Both the position numbers and the translations under genes were made by a program. This document shows positions 1-9,094 of a stretch of DNA of 64,000 nucleotides, one piece after another. The stretch's first letter is position 1, and each line of letters begins with the position of its first letter. Below the pieces are notes generated by a model. It was not told where the DNA came from. It made no database searches and worked only from the letters and a program-made list of their open reading frames with translations. This DNA is from Pseudomonas sp. GM78 (lineage in GTDB: Bacteria; Pseudomonadota; Gammaproteobacteria; Pseudomonadales; Pseudomonadaceae): contig NZ_AKJF01000123.1 of NCBI RefSeq assembly GCF_000282475.1, positions 1 to 64,000 on the forward strand. Reading direction: 5' to 3'.

Positions 1-442
1 TGCTGAAGCTCTGGTCGAGTTCGATGCGGTTCCAGTTCAGGCCGCCGTTCCAGTGGGTCAGCATGTTGAACAGCGGGAACCCGGTGCTCAAATCCTCATG
101 GACCATGTCGGTGCACCAGACCTGGTGCGGGCAACCTTCACGCAGCATGAGCAGGCCGGTGGTGTGGTCGATCTGGCTGTCCATCAGGATGATCGCGCCG
201 ATCCCGGTGTCGCGCAGTGCGCGTCCCGGTTGCATGGGTGCGAAACTCTGGAGCTGGGCACGGATGTCCGGGGAGGTGTTGCACAACACCCAATTCACGC
301 CGTTATCGGAAATCGCGATGGACGACTGGGTGCGCGCCTTGGCCCGCAGGCTGCCATTGCGAAAACCTGCGCAGTTCTCGCAATTACAGTTCCACTGGGG
401 AAAACCACCGCCGGCGGCGGAACCTAGGATCTGGACAAACAT
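1..442 (-). CDS. pqqB: PqqB, coenzyme PQQ biosynthesis protein (partial)
   Basis: The N-terminal 147 residues are present and the rest runs off the left edge; the family is about 300 residues. The protein opens with [19 protein letters not shown] and carries [11 protein letters not shown], the altered metallo-beta-lactamase-type metal site of PqqB. PqqB is thought to act late in PQQ synthesis as an iron-dependent hydroxylase. It lies directly after pqqA on the same strand, separated by a hairpin, in the usual pqqF-A-B order. The start at 442 is fixed by the conserved MFVQIL beginning. Identity is firm; the C-terminus cannot be judged. Confidence 0.95.
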   Translation of the reverse strand, partial: MFVQILGSAAGGGFPQWNCNCENCAGFRNGSLRAKARTQSSIAISDNGVNWVLCNTSPDIRAQLQSFAPMQPGRALRDTGIGAIILMDSQIDHTTGLLMLREGCPHQVWCTDMVHEDLSTGFPLFNMLTHWNGGLNWNRIELDQSFS

Positions 443-473
443 GGACGCTCCATCATTTCAACGCTGAAAATAA

Positions 474-497
474 AACGCCTCGGATAACCGAGGCGTT
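474..497 (-). terminator. Hairpin between pqqA and pqqB (terminator/attenuator)
   Basis: A perfect 10-bp stem (474-483 with 488-497) with a 4-base loop is followed, in the direction of pqq transcription, by a T-rich tract. It sits 27 bases after the pqqA stop. Such a partial terminator would let the short pqqA message accumulate above pqqB and the enzymes downstream, which fits the need for stoichiometric precursor peptide. The read-through level is inference. Confidence 0.75.
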
Positions 498-524
498 GTG
501 CTGCATTCCTGCCCAGGGCAGAAA

Positions 525-599
525 TCAGCGGCTTGCGAAGTACATGGTGACTTCAAAGCCGATACGCAGGTCGGTGTAAGCCGGTTTGGTCCAGGCCAT
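525..599 (-). CDS. pqqA: PqqA, coenzyme PQQ precursor peptide
   Basis: This 24-residue gene is below normal ORF-calling size. The peptide starts [12 protein letters not shown] and ends EVTMYFASR. Glu16 and Tyr20 are spaced E-x3-Y, the pair whose side chains are cross-linked by the radical SAM enzyme PqqE and excised to form PQQ. A ribosome-binding site reading AAGGAG on the minus strand lies at 608-613. The gene follows pqqF and precedes pqqB. The PQQ made from it is the cofactor of the glucose dehydrogenase encoded at 6540-8897. Confidence 0.97.
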   Translation of the reverse strand: MAWTKPAYTDLRIGFEVTMYFASR

Positions 600-757
600 C
601 AGTTGAACTCCTTCAGGTAAGGTTGGACAGCGCTATCTATAGGTATAGTCCACCTCCAGCGGGAGATGTTCCAAATAGTTAGGCTGCTATGTTACTCAAA
701 ATTTCACAGGGATTGCCCGTGAAACTTTGAAAAAGCTCCTTACAGTCTGGGTAATGA

Positions 758-3187
758 TCATTTTGTCGCTTGCCAGGGCGCGCCGGGTGCAGGGCTGTTC
801 GCCAGGCAGCGCCAGCCCCCTTCGGCCCGGTTCAAGCGCTGAACCGCGGCCAGCAGCGCGGCACGGTCGGTCAGGAGAATGGCCTGGGGCAACTGCGTCA
901 GATAATCCGACGGGCGGCCAACCAACTTGCCCTGCCAGAGCAGTTCCGCGGTTTGGCTGGTGGTCAGGGCGGCGCTGGAAAACTGATCCACCAAGGCTTG
1001 GCGTTGGGTGATGAAGGCGTTTTCGTCGAGGGACTGGATCAGCGCCGGCAAGCCGTTCAGGAACTGTTCGATGTGCTGCAGGATTGCCGCTGCGGCAACA
1101 TTCGGCGATTGCACACCCAACAGCAGCCCGGTCTGCCCGTGAACCTGTCGCAGGGCACTGAACACCACATAGCCCAGTTGCAACTCCACCCTCAGGCGCT
1201 GATAGAACGGCGTCTGACAGACATGGGCGAGCAAGCGCCAGGCGGCTTCGTCGGCCAGTTCCTGGGTGGCTGTGGGGCAGAACAACAACAGCGCATGCTC
1301 GCTGGAATCGGCCTCTACGGTGCTCCACAGGTGTCGCGAATGGATTGCCGACGGTGGCGCCTGTTGCGTATCCGCAGTACCCGGCACGCGGCTCAACGCC
1401 AGCCCCATGGCCGCTTGAGTCTGGGCAGAAAAACCGCTCGCCAGGCCGGTCCAGTGAGCACTCGACCACAGTTGCGCCAGGTTGTCCGATTCGGCCGACG
1501 GCTCAAGGCAGTGATCGGGCAGCACCATGAGTAGCTGTCGAATCGGCATCAAGGCCGGGCGGGCCAGTGGTTGTTGTGAGCACGCGGCATCAGGTTGGGT
1601 CAGCAGGTTCAGCGCGTGTTCGAGGATGGTGGGCATCGGCGCTTGCAGGCCGGTCATTTTCAACAGCCATTGATTGCCCGATGCACCGAAGGAAAAATCC
1701 ACACCGGCCTGGCTTGCGTCTTCGCGCAGCGCTTGCAGGTTGTTTTCCAGGCGTGATTGAAGGCCGGCGCCGGGGGCCGCGTCCAAGCGCCAGCGCAGGT
1801 ACACCGCGCCTTCCGTGCCGTTATCCGGCAACGACGGACAAAATTGCATCGGTGAACGTTCGCGACGGCTGCGTGAGCGGTCCTGGGCAAAGGTGCGCAG
1901 GCCCCGGTGGGCGCTGGTTTGTCCGCGAATCAGACCGGCGTTGGGGGCCGCTGCTTCGGTGTTTAGAAACGGATTGGGCGCGGGGAGTTGCCAAGTGCCG
2001 CTGAAGTTATCCACAGCGCCAATTTTTTCCAGGACAGCCTTAAGGGCGCTAACGCCGGCTTCGGATAACCCCACTTCGCGCTCTTCGCTGTCCTGCCGGA
2101 CCTGTTGCAGCGCACTGCTGACCTGTTGCTGGCGCTGGCGCAGTGCCGCGTATTCCTCGCGCAACCCGCGCCAGTCTTGCCGGGAGAAAAAGCCCAGCCA
2201 GTCCTGCAATTGTTCGCCAATCCCGTTTGCCACTGCATTGGCAGGCAATGTGAACTCAATGCGCAGCAAGGCTTGACCGGCGAACTGATACAGAGGGCGT
2301 GCCTTGAGGTTGTCAGCCCGGCCCTGTTTGCGCAGTTCAGCCAACAGCCCTCCGGTTTTCGCCGTGTTCAGCCAATGGCACAAGAAGTCCAGCGCCTCGG
2401 GCGATGAGTCGGGCAGTGCTTCAAGGGCGAACAGCAGGTCCAACCGAAGCTCGCTGGCCTGTTGATAACGGTTGTCCGCTCCGGCCATCAGCGCTGTGGG
2501 AGGTTGTTGCGGGACCTTCTCGCCCTTGGTTATGACCTTGCCAAATGCCTCGGCCAACAGCCTCAATTCATCAAGGCTCTGGGGGCCGGCAAGGCTCAAG
2601 GTCATTTGTCCGGTCTGGTAATAGCGCTGATGGAAATCCTGCAAGGCCTGCTGGAATTCTGGTTGCGGCACCGACAGGGTGTCGCGGTTGCCCGCATGAA
2701 AACCGCGCAACGGATGAGCGTCGCTAAGGCCGCCGAGCAAGGCCACCTGCTGCTGCGCTGCGGCATCCTGCGACCAGGCGATAAATTCTGCGTGCAGCAC
2801 TTCCCGTTCCCGGTTCTGGTCGTCCAGATTCATGCGTGGGTGGGCGAGCATGTCGGCCAGCCGCTCCAGACCCTTGGCAAACGCCTGGGGTGGCAGCTCG
2901 AAAAAGTAATCGGTGGTGCGCTCGCAGGTTTGCGCATTCACCTGACCGCCGTGACGCTGGACGTAGGCCATCAGCCCTTGAGCGGCGGCAAAGCGCTCGG
3001 TACCGAGAAACAGCAGGTGTTCCAGAAAGTGCGCCAGACCTGGCCAGGCCAACGGCACGTCATGGCTGCCGGCGGCAACCCGCAACGCCGCCGCGCAGCG
3101 CTTCAAGTCCGGGGCATGACGCAGCGTCACCCGCAAGCCGTTGGCCAGGGTTTCAGTGTGGGGGCGAGGGTGATTCAGCGCAGGCAT
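758..3187 (-). CDS. pqqF: PqqF, zinc metalloprotease of the pitrilysin (M16) family
   Basis: Encodes 809 residues. The inverted zinc motif HFLEH is at residues 53-57 and the downstream glutamate lies in NREREVLHAEF, as in M16 peptidases. The second half is the degenerate M16 half. PqqF, with PqqG where present, cleaves PqqA to release the cross-linked Glu-Tyr. It is the first gene of the pqqF-A-B order on this strand, 158 bp before pqqA. I chose the ATG at 3187 (MPALNHPRPH) over the in-frame GTG at 3193 because a GGAAGTG element precedes it. Confidence 0.92.
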   Translation of the reverse strand: MPALNHPRPHTETLANGLRVTLRHAPDLKRCAAALRVAAGSHDVPLAWPGLAHFLEHLLFLGTERFAAAQGLMAYVQRHGGQVNAQTCERTTDYFFELPPQAFAKGLERLADMLAHPRMNLDDQNREREVLHAEFIAWSQDAAAQQQVALLGGLSDAHPLRGFHAGNRDTLSVPQPEFQQALQDFHQRYYQTGQMTLSLAGPQSLDELRLLAEAFGKVITKGEKVPQQPPTALMAGADNRYQQASELRLDLLFALEALPDSSPEALDFLCHWLNTAKTGGLLAELRKQGRADNLKARPLYQFAGQALLRIEFTLPANAVANGIGEQLQDWLGFFSRQDWRGLREEYAALRQRQQQVSSALQQVRQDSEEREVGLSEAGVSALKAVLEKIGAVDNFSGTWQLPAPNPFLNTEAAAPNAGLIRGQTSAHRGLRTFAQDRSRSRRERSPMQFCPSLPDNGTEGAVYLRWRLDAAPGAGLQSRLENNLQALREDASQAGVDFSFGASGNQWLLKMTGLQAPMPTILEHALNLLTQPDAACSQQPLARPALMPIRQLLMVLPDHCLEPSAESDNLAQLWSSAHWTGLASGFSAQTQAAMGLALSRVPGTADTQQAPPSAIHSRHLWSTVEADSSEHALLLFCPTATQELADEAAWRLLAHVCQTPFYQRLRVELQLGYVVFSALRQVHGQTGLLLGVQSPNVAAAAILQHIEQFLNGLPALIQSLDENAFITQRQALVDQFSSAALTTSQTAELLWQGKLVGRPSDYLTQLPQAILLTDRAALLAAVQRLNRAEGGWRCLANSPAPGAPWQATK

Positions 3188-3235
3188 GAGCACTTCCAGA
3201 ACAGAGAAGTGCCAATGCTAGCGGATAACGGTGGC

Positions 3236-4030
3236 TCAGCGCTTGTTCAGCGCGCCGTAAAGCTCGGGGCGGCGATCGATCAGGTAGCGATTGGCGGCGC
3301 GGGAGTCGACCATCAACTGGCGGTCCAGCTCGCCGACAATCAGCGCTTCATCGAGTCCCGCCTGGGCGATGCGGCTGCCATCCGGTGCGGCGATGCTGCT
3401 TTGGCCGCAGTAGTGGATATCGCCTTCGTGCCCGCAATAGTTGGCATACGCCACATAGCACTGATTCTCGTAAGCCCGGGCGCGGACAGTGACGTCCGCG
3501 ATGAAATCGAACGGGATCATGTTGGCCGTCGGTGCCAGTATCAGCTCGGCACCGGCCAGAGCCAGGCGCCGGGCGTTTTCCGGAAACTCGAGGTCATAGC
3601 AGATCAGGAACCCGAGCTTCCAGCCGTTGAGTTCAACGATGGGGAAGTCGTCGGGGCCGGCGCTGAACATCGAGCGGTCGAGGTCACCGAACAGGTGCGT
3701 TTTGCGGTAATTGCACAGGCGTTCGCCATTGGCGTCGATCAGTTGCACGGCGTTGTAGATCTGTCCGTCCGCGGTGCGTTCGGGATAGCCATACAAAATG
3801 GCGATCCCGGTGGTCTTGGCTATGCGCGCAATCTGTTGCGCCGACTCACCGTTGTACACCTCCGCCAGCACACTGACGGCATCGACGCCGATGTTGTAGC
3901 CGGTCAGGAACATCTCCGGCACTACCAGCAAGTCGGCGCCCTTTGCCTCCAGTGCCAGCTGATGCAGGCGCTGAAGGTTGCCGGCGACATCCAGGGGCAA
4001 CGGTGGACACTGGTAAAGAGCTACGCGCAT
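3236..4030 (-). CDS. davA: DavA, 5-aminopentanamidase (nitrilase superfamily)
   Basis: Encodes a 264-residue carbon-nitrogen hydrolase. The catalytic triad is visible as Glu39 (VVPEMFLTGY), Lys110 (YRKTHLFGD) and Cys144 (FLICYDLEFPE). It hydrolyses 5-aminovaleramide to 5-aminovalerate, the second step of the lysine monooxygenase route. It lies 12 bp after davB on the same strand, so they form one operon. The order pqqF-davA-davB-Lrp regulator matches P. putida. A different amide substrate is possible, but the davB neighbour makes DavA the best call. Confidence 0.9.
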   Translation of the reverse strand: MRVALYQCPPLPLDVAGNLQRLHQLALEAKGADLLVVPEMFLTGYNIGVDAVSVLAEVYNGESAQQIARIAKTTGIAILYGYPERTADGQIYNAVQLIDANGERLCNYRKTHLFGDLDRSMFSAGPDDFPIVELNGWKLGFLICYDLEFPENARRLALAGAELILAPTANMIPFDFIADVTVRARAYENQCYVAYANYCGHEGDIHYCGQSSIAAPDGSRIAQAGLDEALIVGELDRQLMVDSRAANRYLIDRRPELYGALNKR

Positions 4031-4042
4031 TTCGGATTCCTC

Positions 4043-5725
4043 TTACTCGGGCAGGGCGATCGGACCGATCTCGTTGAACACATCTCCTGGACCCGGATTC
4101 TCGGCGTGAGTTGCACCGCCGAAGTGTTTCATGATGCCCCACACCGCATTGAGCGAGGTTTGCACCGCGCCTTCGACCCAGGCCGGCGTCCACGAAACGT
4201 CGTCGCCAGCGATGAAAATCCCGCGTTGTTCGGCCGGCATGTCGTCCTGCATGAAGTGCGCGTACATGCGCTGGTTGTAGCGGTAGTGGCCAGGCAGGGC
4301 ACCCTTGAAGGCGCCGAGGAAATGCGGGTCGGCTTCCCAGGACACGGTGATCGGATCGCCGATGATACGCGCGGCGATGTCGACTTTCGGGTAGATCTTC
4401 TTCAGCGCATCCAGCGCCAGTTTCACGCGTTTTTCCACCGGGTGCGGGAGCATTTTCAAGGCGTCGCTCATCCACGAGTACGACAGGCAAATCACCCCCG
4501 GCTTGTCGTCGCCGTTGTCGAACAGGTAGGTGCCGCGGGTCAGGCGATCGGTGAGGGTCATGCTCATCAGGTCGCGCCCTGTTTCCGGATCTTTGTCCTT
4601 CCAGAACGGGCGGTCGACCATCACGAAAGTTTTCGACGACTGCATGTAGCGGGTGCGGTCCAGGGCCATCCACATCTTCTGCGAGAACAGGCTTTCATCG
4701 CATTCGATCTGGGTGGTCAACAGCCAGCTCTGGCAGGTGGTCAGCACCGCCGCGTATTCGCGAGTATCGCCGTTGTTGTCGGTGACCGCAAAGCGGCCGT
4801 CCAGCGCGTGGGCGATTTTCTTCACGCCGGAACGAGGCGCACCGCTGTGCAACGACTTGAGGCTGGTGCCCTGCGGCCAGTGCACGCAGCGTTCCGGGAC
4901 ATGGCGCCAGATGCCCTGCGGCACTTGTTCCACGCCACCGACCACCAGGTGCTGGTGATCGTCGCAGTTGGTCATCACCACGCGGAAGATTTCCAGCATC
5001 GAGTTGGGGAAGTCCGAGTCCCAGCCACCGGTGCCGAAACCGACCTGGCCGAACACTTCGCGGTGATGGAACGACAGTTTGGCGAAGGCTTTGGAGGTGG
5101 CAACGAAATCGTAGAAGGTGCGGTCGTCCCACAGCGGCACGAGGGTGTTCCACAGCTCCTTGAGGCGCGGGACGTCACGGTCGCGGATGGCCTGTTGGAT
5201 ATCGGAGAACTGCGAGCCGGCTTCCAGAGCGTCGGCCCAGGCGTCAGCCACTTCCTGGAACAGTGCAGGAAGATCCGCCAGTTTCTGTGCGTAATGGGTC
5301 TTGCCTTCGAGGTCGATCACGGTGCTGCCCGAGGCAGGCGTCAGCGGGTTGGGGAAAGGTTTGGTTTCGAGCCCCAGCTTGTCGACGTAGTGATAGAACG
5401 CGGTGGACGACACCGGAAAACGCATGCCGCCCAACTCGGCGACGATGCCGTCGGTGCCATTGAACGCCTGGGAGCGCAGGCGACCACCCAGCTTCGAGGC
5501 CTCATAGACCACCGGCTTGAGGCCGAGCTTCATCAGTTCGTAAGCGGCTACCAGCCCGGCGATACCGGCACCGACAATCGCCACTTCGGCACCGTGATGG
5601 TGCTCGGGAATGCTGCCCAGGCCGGCCGGGTGTTCGATCCAGTCGTCGAAGGCGAAAGGAAAGTCCGGACCGAAAATGGTGACTGGTTTTTTACCGTCTG
5701 CAGGATGGCGATTGTTCTTGTTCAT
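4043..5725 (-). CDS. davB: DavB, L-lysine 2-monooxygenase (flavoprotein)
   Basis: Encodes a 560-residue flavin amine oxidase-type protein. The FAD-binding GAGIAG is at residues 52-57, followed by the KLGGRLRSQ element typical of the family; the C-terminal FIAGDDVSWTPAW is the second FAD contact. DavB oxidatively decarboxylates L-lysine to 5-aminovaleramide. Similarity to tryptophan 2-monooxygenase explains alternative annotations, but coupling to davA supports lysine. The first codons carry two overlapping A-rich Hfq/Crc-type motifs. The regulator gene upstream is transcribed in the same direction. Confidence 0.92.
   Translation of the reverse strand: MNKNNRHPADGKKPVTIFGPDFPFAFDDWIEHPAGLGSIPEHHHGAEVAIVGAGIAGLVAAYELMKLGLKPVVYEASKLGGRLRSQAFNGTDGIVAELGGMRFPVSSTAFYHYVDKLGLETKPFPNPLTPASGSTVIDLEGKTHYAQKLADLPALFQEVADAWADALEAGSQFSDIQQAIRDRDVPRLKELWNTLVPLWDDRTFYDFVATSKAFAKLSFHHREVFGQVGFGTGGWDSDFPNSMLEIFRVVMTNCDDHQHLVVGGVEQVPQGIWRHVPERCVHWPQGTSLKSLHSGAPRSGVKKIAHALDGRFAVTDNNGDTREYAAVLTTCQSWLLTTQIECDESLFSQKMWMALDRTRYMQSSKTFVMVDRPFWKDKDPETGRDLMSMTLTDRLTRGTYLFDNGDDKPGVICLSYSWMSDALKMLPHPVEKRVKLALDALKKIYPKVDIAARIIGDPITVSWEADPHFLGAFKGALPGHYRYNQRMYAHFMQDDMPAEQRGIFIAGDDVSWTPAWVEGAVQTSLNAVWGIMKHFGGATHAENPGPGDVFNEIGPIALPE
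5712..5722 (-). promoter_or_regulatory. Candidate Hfq/Crc (catabolite activity) motif on the davB start
   Basis: On the minus strand the codons right after the davB ATG read AACAAGAACAA, which contains the AAnAAnAA consensus twice. In Pseudomonas such motifs near the start codon are bound by Hfq with Crc and block translation when preferred carbon sources are present. Motif matching only; the same motif occurs at agtA and agtB. Confidence 0.5.
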
Positions 5726-5819
5726 GGCTGACCTTGCTGGCGACCCGACGCGGAGTGCGCATCTGAGTATAGGAAAAGATGCCAGCCATTCTAGAGAGCG
5801 TAGAACACGTTAATAAGAC

Positions 5820-5839
5820 GCAAAGTGTCGTCGTTTTGC
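5820..5839. promoter_or_regulatory. Inverted repeat upstream of davB, possible regulator site
   Basis: GCAAA and TTTGC arms are separated by 10 bases, about 95 bp before the davB ATG, in the 168-bp gap after the Lrp-type gene. The surrounding AT-rich stretch fits an Lrp/AsnC binding region. This is a weak match made by eye. Confidence 0.25.
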
Positions 5840-5893
5840 CAGTTAATTTATCAATATGACGAGCTATTGCTGCGTATCGTCAAGTGTGGGGGC

Positions 5894-6355
5894 TTAGACC
5901 GGCTGCCCCCGATCAATCTTGCTGCTCAAGATGATCGACGTTGTCGTCTTCTCCACACCATCGACACTGCCAATCTGATCCAGCAGCTGGTCCAGCTGCT
6001 CCGGCGAATCGCTGCGCAACCAGGCCACATAATCAAATTCGCCACTCACCGCACATAGCTGCTGCACCTGGCCCATCGCACTCAGGCGCCGCAACACTTC
6101 CTTGCCGGAGCGCGGCTGCACGGTAATCCCCACATACGCCTGCAGTCCGCCATCCACCACGCGCTGGCCGAGCCTTACGCCATAACCGGTAATGACCTTG
6201 GCCTTTTCCAGACGCGCCAGACGCGAGGTGACGGTGGTCCGGGCGATGCCCAGTTGCCGGGCGAGCATGGCCACGCTTTCGCGGGCGTTGATCTGCAGGG
6301 CCGCAATCAACTGACGGTCGATTTCGTCGAGAACGGGCGGGCGAGTGTCAGGCAA
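5894..6355 (-). CDS. Lrp/AsnC family transcriptional regulator
   Basis: Encodes about 153 residues from a TTG start at 6355, preceded by GGAG at a spacing of 7; longer upstream frames lack family similarity. An N-terminal helix-turn-helix (LDEIDRQLIAALQ ... GIARTTVTSRLARLEK) is followed by the RAM effector-binding domain, with EFDYVAW recognisable. It sits directly upstream of davBA and on the same strand, so it is probably the local regulator responding to lysine or a related amino acid. That role is inferred from position. Confidence 0.85.
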   Translation of the reverse strand: MPDTRPPVLDEIDRQLIAALQINARESVAMLARQLGIARTTVTSRLARLEKAKVITGYGVRLGQRVVDGGLQAYVGITVQPRSGKEVLRRLSAMGQVQQLCAVSGEFDYVAWLRSDSPEQLDQLLDQIGSVDGVEKTTTSIILSSKIDRGQPV

Positions 6356-6539
6356 GGGCGGTCTCCAGCGGTATGGATCAATGTCCAGGCATGTTACAGG
6401 CACATTCCCCACGGCGCTCGCGACGGTTATCGGGACTAGCCTCAATACCGTTCATGACATTTCTGCCTGCGACAAATTGCCATAAGTAACTAGGTAGTAC
6501 ATTATTCCGCCCTTGTCACAAATGGGGAAAATTTCCGAC

Positions 6540-8897
6540 ATGAATACTTCTGGGGCTGCCGCCGGCAGCAAATGGCTGCTGACGGGGCTGGGTGTCCTGA
6601 TTGCACTGATCGGGCTTGGCCTGGCTGGCGGCGGCGGTTATCTGATCACGCTTGGCGGCAGCTGGTATTTCCTGCTGATGGGCCTAGCGATGCTGGTCTC
6701 GGGGTTGATGATCGCCCGGCGTAGGCCGCTGGGGGCGTGGTTGTATGGTCTGGCGCTGATTCTGACGGCCATCTGGGCAGTGTGGGATGCCGGTCTTGAA
6801 TATTGGCCACTGGTTTCGCGGGTACTGACGTTTGCCGTCATCGGTCTGGTCGTCGCCTTGATTTATCCCACGCTGGTGCGCGCTTCCGGTGCAAACGCAG
6901 GGCGAGGCGCCTATGGCCTGGCCGGGCTGCTGGGTGTCGGTGTCGTCACGACGCTGGCTTACATGTTCGTACCCACCCCGGTGGTCAAGGCCACCACTGA
7001 GCCGGTCGTAACGCCGGTGGTACCGGGTACCGAACAGAAAGACTGGGCACACTGGGGCAACACCACCGCCGGCAACCGCTTTGCCGCGCTGGACCAGATC
7101 AACAAAGGCAACATCGACAAATTGCAGGTGGCCTGGACCTTCCGCACCGGCGATATCCCGCAAAGCACCGGCGCCGGTGCCGAAGACCAGAATACCCCAT
7201 TGCAGATCGGTGACACGGTCTACACCTGCACCGCGTACGGCAAGGTTTTTGCCCTGGACGCCGACACTGGCGCCCAGCGCTGGAAGTTCGACCCGCAAGG
7301 CACCGCGCCCAACTGGCAGCGCTGCCGTGGCCTGGGATACTTCGATTCTAGCGTGGCGCCTGTAGCCGAGCAGCCAGGCGCTTGTACGAAACGTCTGTTC
7401 CTGCCGACCGGCGATGCCCGCCTGATCGCCATCAATGCCGAAACCGGCAAGCCGTGCGAAGAATTCGGCAACCAGGGTACCGTCGATCTGACCACCGACA
7501 TGGGTGAAGTCAAACCCGGTTACTACCAGCAGACCTCGACGCCGCTGGTCGCAGGGGACGTGGTGATCGTCGGTGGCCGTGTCGCCGACAACTACTCCAC
7601 TGGCGAACCGCCAGGTGTGGTGCGCGCCTACGACGTGCGCAGCGGCGAGCTGGTGTGGGCATGGGATCCGGGTAACCCGAACACCACCAAGCGCCCACCA
7701 GCCGGCGAGACCTACACCCGGGGTACGCCGAACGTCTGGTCGGCGATGTCCTACGACGCCAAGCTTGGTCTGGTGTACCTGCCAACCGGCAACGCGACAC
7801 CGGACTTCTTCGGCGGTCAGCGTACGGCCATGGATGACAAGTGGAACTCGTCCGTCGTTGCCATCGACGTGAAAACCGGCCAGGTACGCTGGCACTTCCA
7901 GACCACCCACAACGATCTGTGGGACTTCGACCTGCCCGCACAACCGTTGCTGTATGACGTGCCGGACGACAAGGGCGGCACCCAGCCTGCCTTGGCGCAA
8001 GTGACCAAGCAGGGCGAGATTTTCCTGCTCAACCGCGAAACCGGTGTGCCGATAGCTCGGGTCGAAGAGCGTCCAGTGCCGCAGGGCCATGTGCCTGGCG
8101 AGCGCTACTCGCCAACCCAGCCGTTCTCGGTGGACATGCCGTCAATCGGCAACAAGACCCTGACCGAGTCCGACATGTGGGGAGCCACGCCGTTTGACCA
8201 GTTGATGTGCCGCATCCAGTTCAAGGGCATGCGTCATGAAGGCGTCTACACCCCGCCAGGCATGGACCGCGCCCTGCAATTCCCGGGCTCGCTGGGCGGG
8301 ATGAACTGGGGCAGTGTCTCGGTCGACCCGAACACCAACTACATGTTCGTCAACGACATGCGCCTGGGCCTGGCCAACTACATGATCCCGCGCGACAAGA
8401 TCAAAGCAGGGGCCAGTGGCATCGAAATGGGCGTGGTACCCCAGGAAGGCACGCCGTTCGGCGCCATGCGCGAGCGTTTCCTTTCTGCGGTCGGCATTCC
8501 GTGCCAAAAACCACCGTTCGGCACCATGTCCGCCATTGACCTCAAAACCCACAAACTGATGTGGCAGGTACCGGTCGGCACCGTACAGGACACCGGCCCG
8601 CTGGGCATCCGCATGCACCTGCCGATACCGATCGGCATGCCGACCCTCGGCGCCTCGCTTGCCACTCAGTCGGGCTTGCTGTTCTTCGCCGGCACCCAGG
8701 ATTTCTACCTGCGTGCCTTCGATACTGGCAACGGCAACGAAATCTGGAAGGCGCGGTTGCCGGTGGGCAGCCAGTCCGGGCCGATGACCTATGTTTCGCC
8801 GAAAACAGGCAAGCAGTACATCCTGCTCACCGTTGGCGGCGCACGTCAGTCGACGGACCGTGGCGATTATGTGATTGCCTACGCATTGCCTAAATAA
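6540..8897 (+). CDS. gcd: Quinoprotein (PQQ-dependent) glucose dehydrogenase, membrane bound
   Basis: Encodes 785 residues from the ATG at 6540; TTG 6513 and ATG 6522 are alternatives, but GGGGAAAA precedes 6540 at a suitable distance. The first 140 residues form about five membrane segments, and the rest is a periplasmic eight-bladed PQQ propeller (KDWAHWGNTTAGNRFA at its start). NDLWDFDLPAQP contains the catalytic aspartate motif. It oxidises glucose to gluconolactone and passes electrons to ubiquinone. It is transcribed divergently from the regulator-davBA-pqq block, so cofactor and enzyme genes are neighbours here. Confidence 0.96.
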   Translation: MNTSGAAAGSKWLLTGLGVLIALIGLGLAGGGGYLITLGGSWYFLLMGLAMLVSGLMIARRRPLGAWLYGLALILTAIWAVWDAGLEYWPLVSRVLTFAVIGLVVALIYPTLVRASGANAGRGAYGLAGLLGVGVVTTLAYMFVPTPVVKATTEPVVTPVVPGTEQKDWAHWGNTTAGNRFAALDQINKGNIDKLQVAWTFRTGDIPQSTGAGAEDQNTPLQIGDTVYTCTAYGKVFALDADTGAQRWKFDPQGTAPNWQRCRGLGYFDSSVAPVAEQPGACTKRLFLPTGDARLIAINAETGKPCEEFGNQGTVDLTTDMGEVKPGYYQQTSTPLVAGDVVIVGGRVADNYSTGEPPGVVRAYDVRSGELVWAWDPGNPNTTKRPPAGETYTRGTPNVWSAMSYDAKLGLVYLPTGNATPDFFGGQRTAMDDKWNSSVVAIDVKTGQVRWHFQTTHNDLWDFDLPAQPLLYDVPDDKGGTQPALAQVTKQGEIFLLNRETGVPIARVEERPVPQGHVPGERYSPTQPFSVDMPSIGNKTLTESDMWGATPFDQLMCRIQFKGMRHEGVYTPPGMDRALQFPGSLGGMNWGSVSVDPNTNYMFVNDMRLGLANYMIPRDKIKAGASGIEMGVVPQEGTPFGAMRERFLSAVGIPCQKPPFGTMSAIDLKTHKLMWQVPVGTVQDTGPLGIRMHLPIPIGMPTLGASLATQSGLLFFAGTQDFYLRAFDTGNGNEIWKARLPVGSQSGPMTYVSPKTGKQYILLTVGGARQSTDRGDYVIAYALPK

Positions 8898-8927
8898 GGG
8901 TTGAGTCCCAGGTACGAAAAAGAGATA

Positions 8928-8959
8928 CGAAAAAGCCGCGCAATGTCGCGGCTTTTTCG
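8928..8959 (+). terminator. Rho-independent terminator of gcd
   Basis: A 13-bp perfect stem (8928-8940 with 8947-8959) contains a GC-rich core flanked by A and T runs, about 30 bp after the gcd stop. Confidence 0.9.
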
Positions 8960-9094
8960 TGGGCGATGATTAGAGGGAAAAAAAGCAACGCTATTTCAGG
9001 ACGTGTCTGACATACAGGGCGGGGCCCATTTGTTGATCATTGATTTTTCCGTGGCATGGGGCCGCGGAGAGGTCTGTGAAGTGCCAAGGGGCGG

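Noticed and set aside
2462-5731. A 1089-residue open frame on the plus strand
   Set aside because: It is antisense to pqqF, davA and davB, has no protein motif, and is explained by third-position GC bias on the real genes.
9021-9035. A match to the tRNA 3' end (GGGCCCA) as a possible left attachment site
   Set aside because: Only seven bases are shared, too short and too common in this GC-rich DNA to support an att site.
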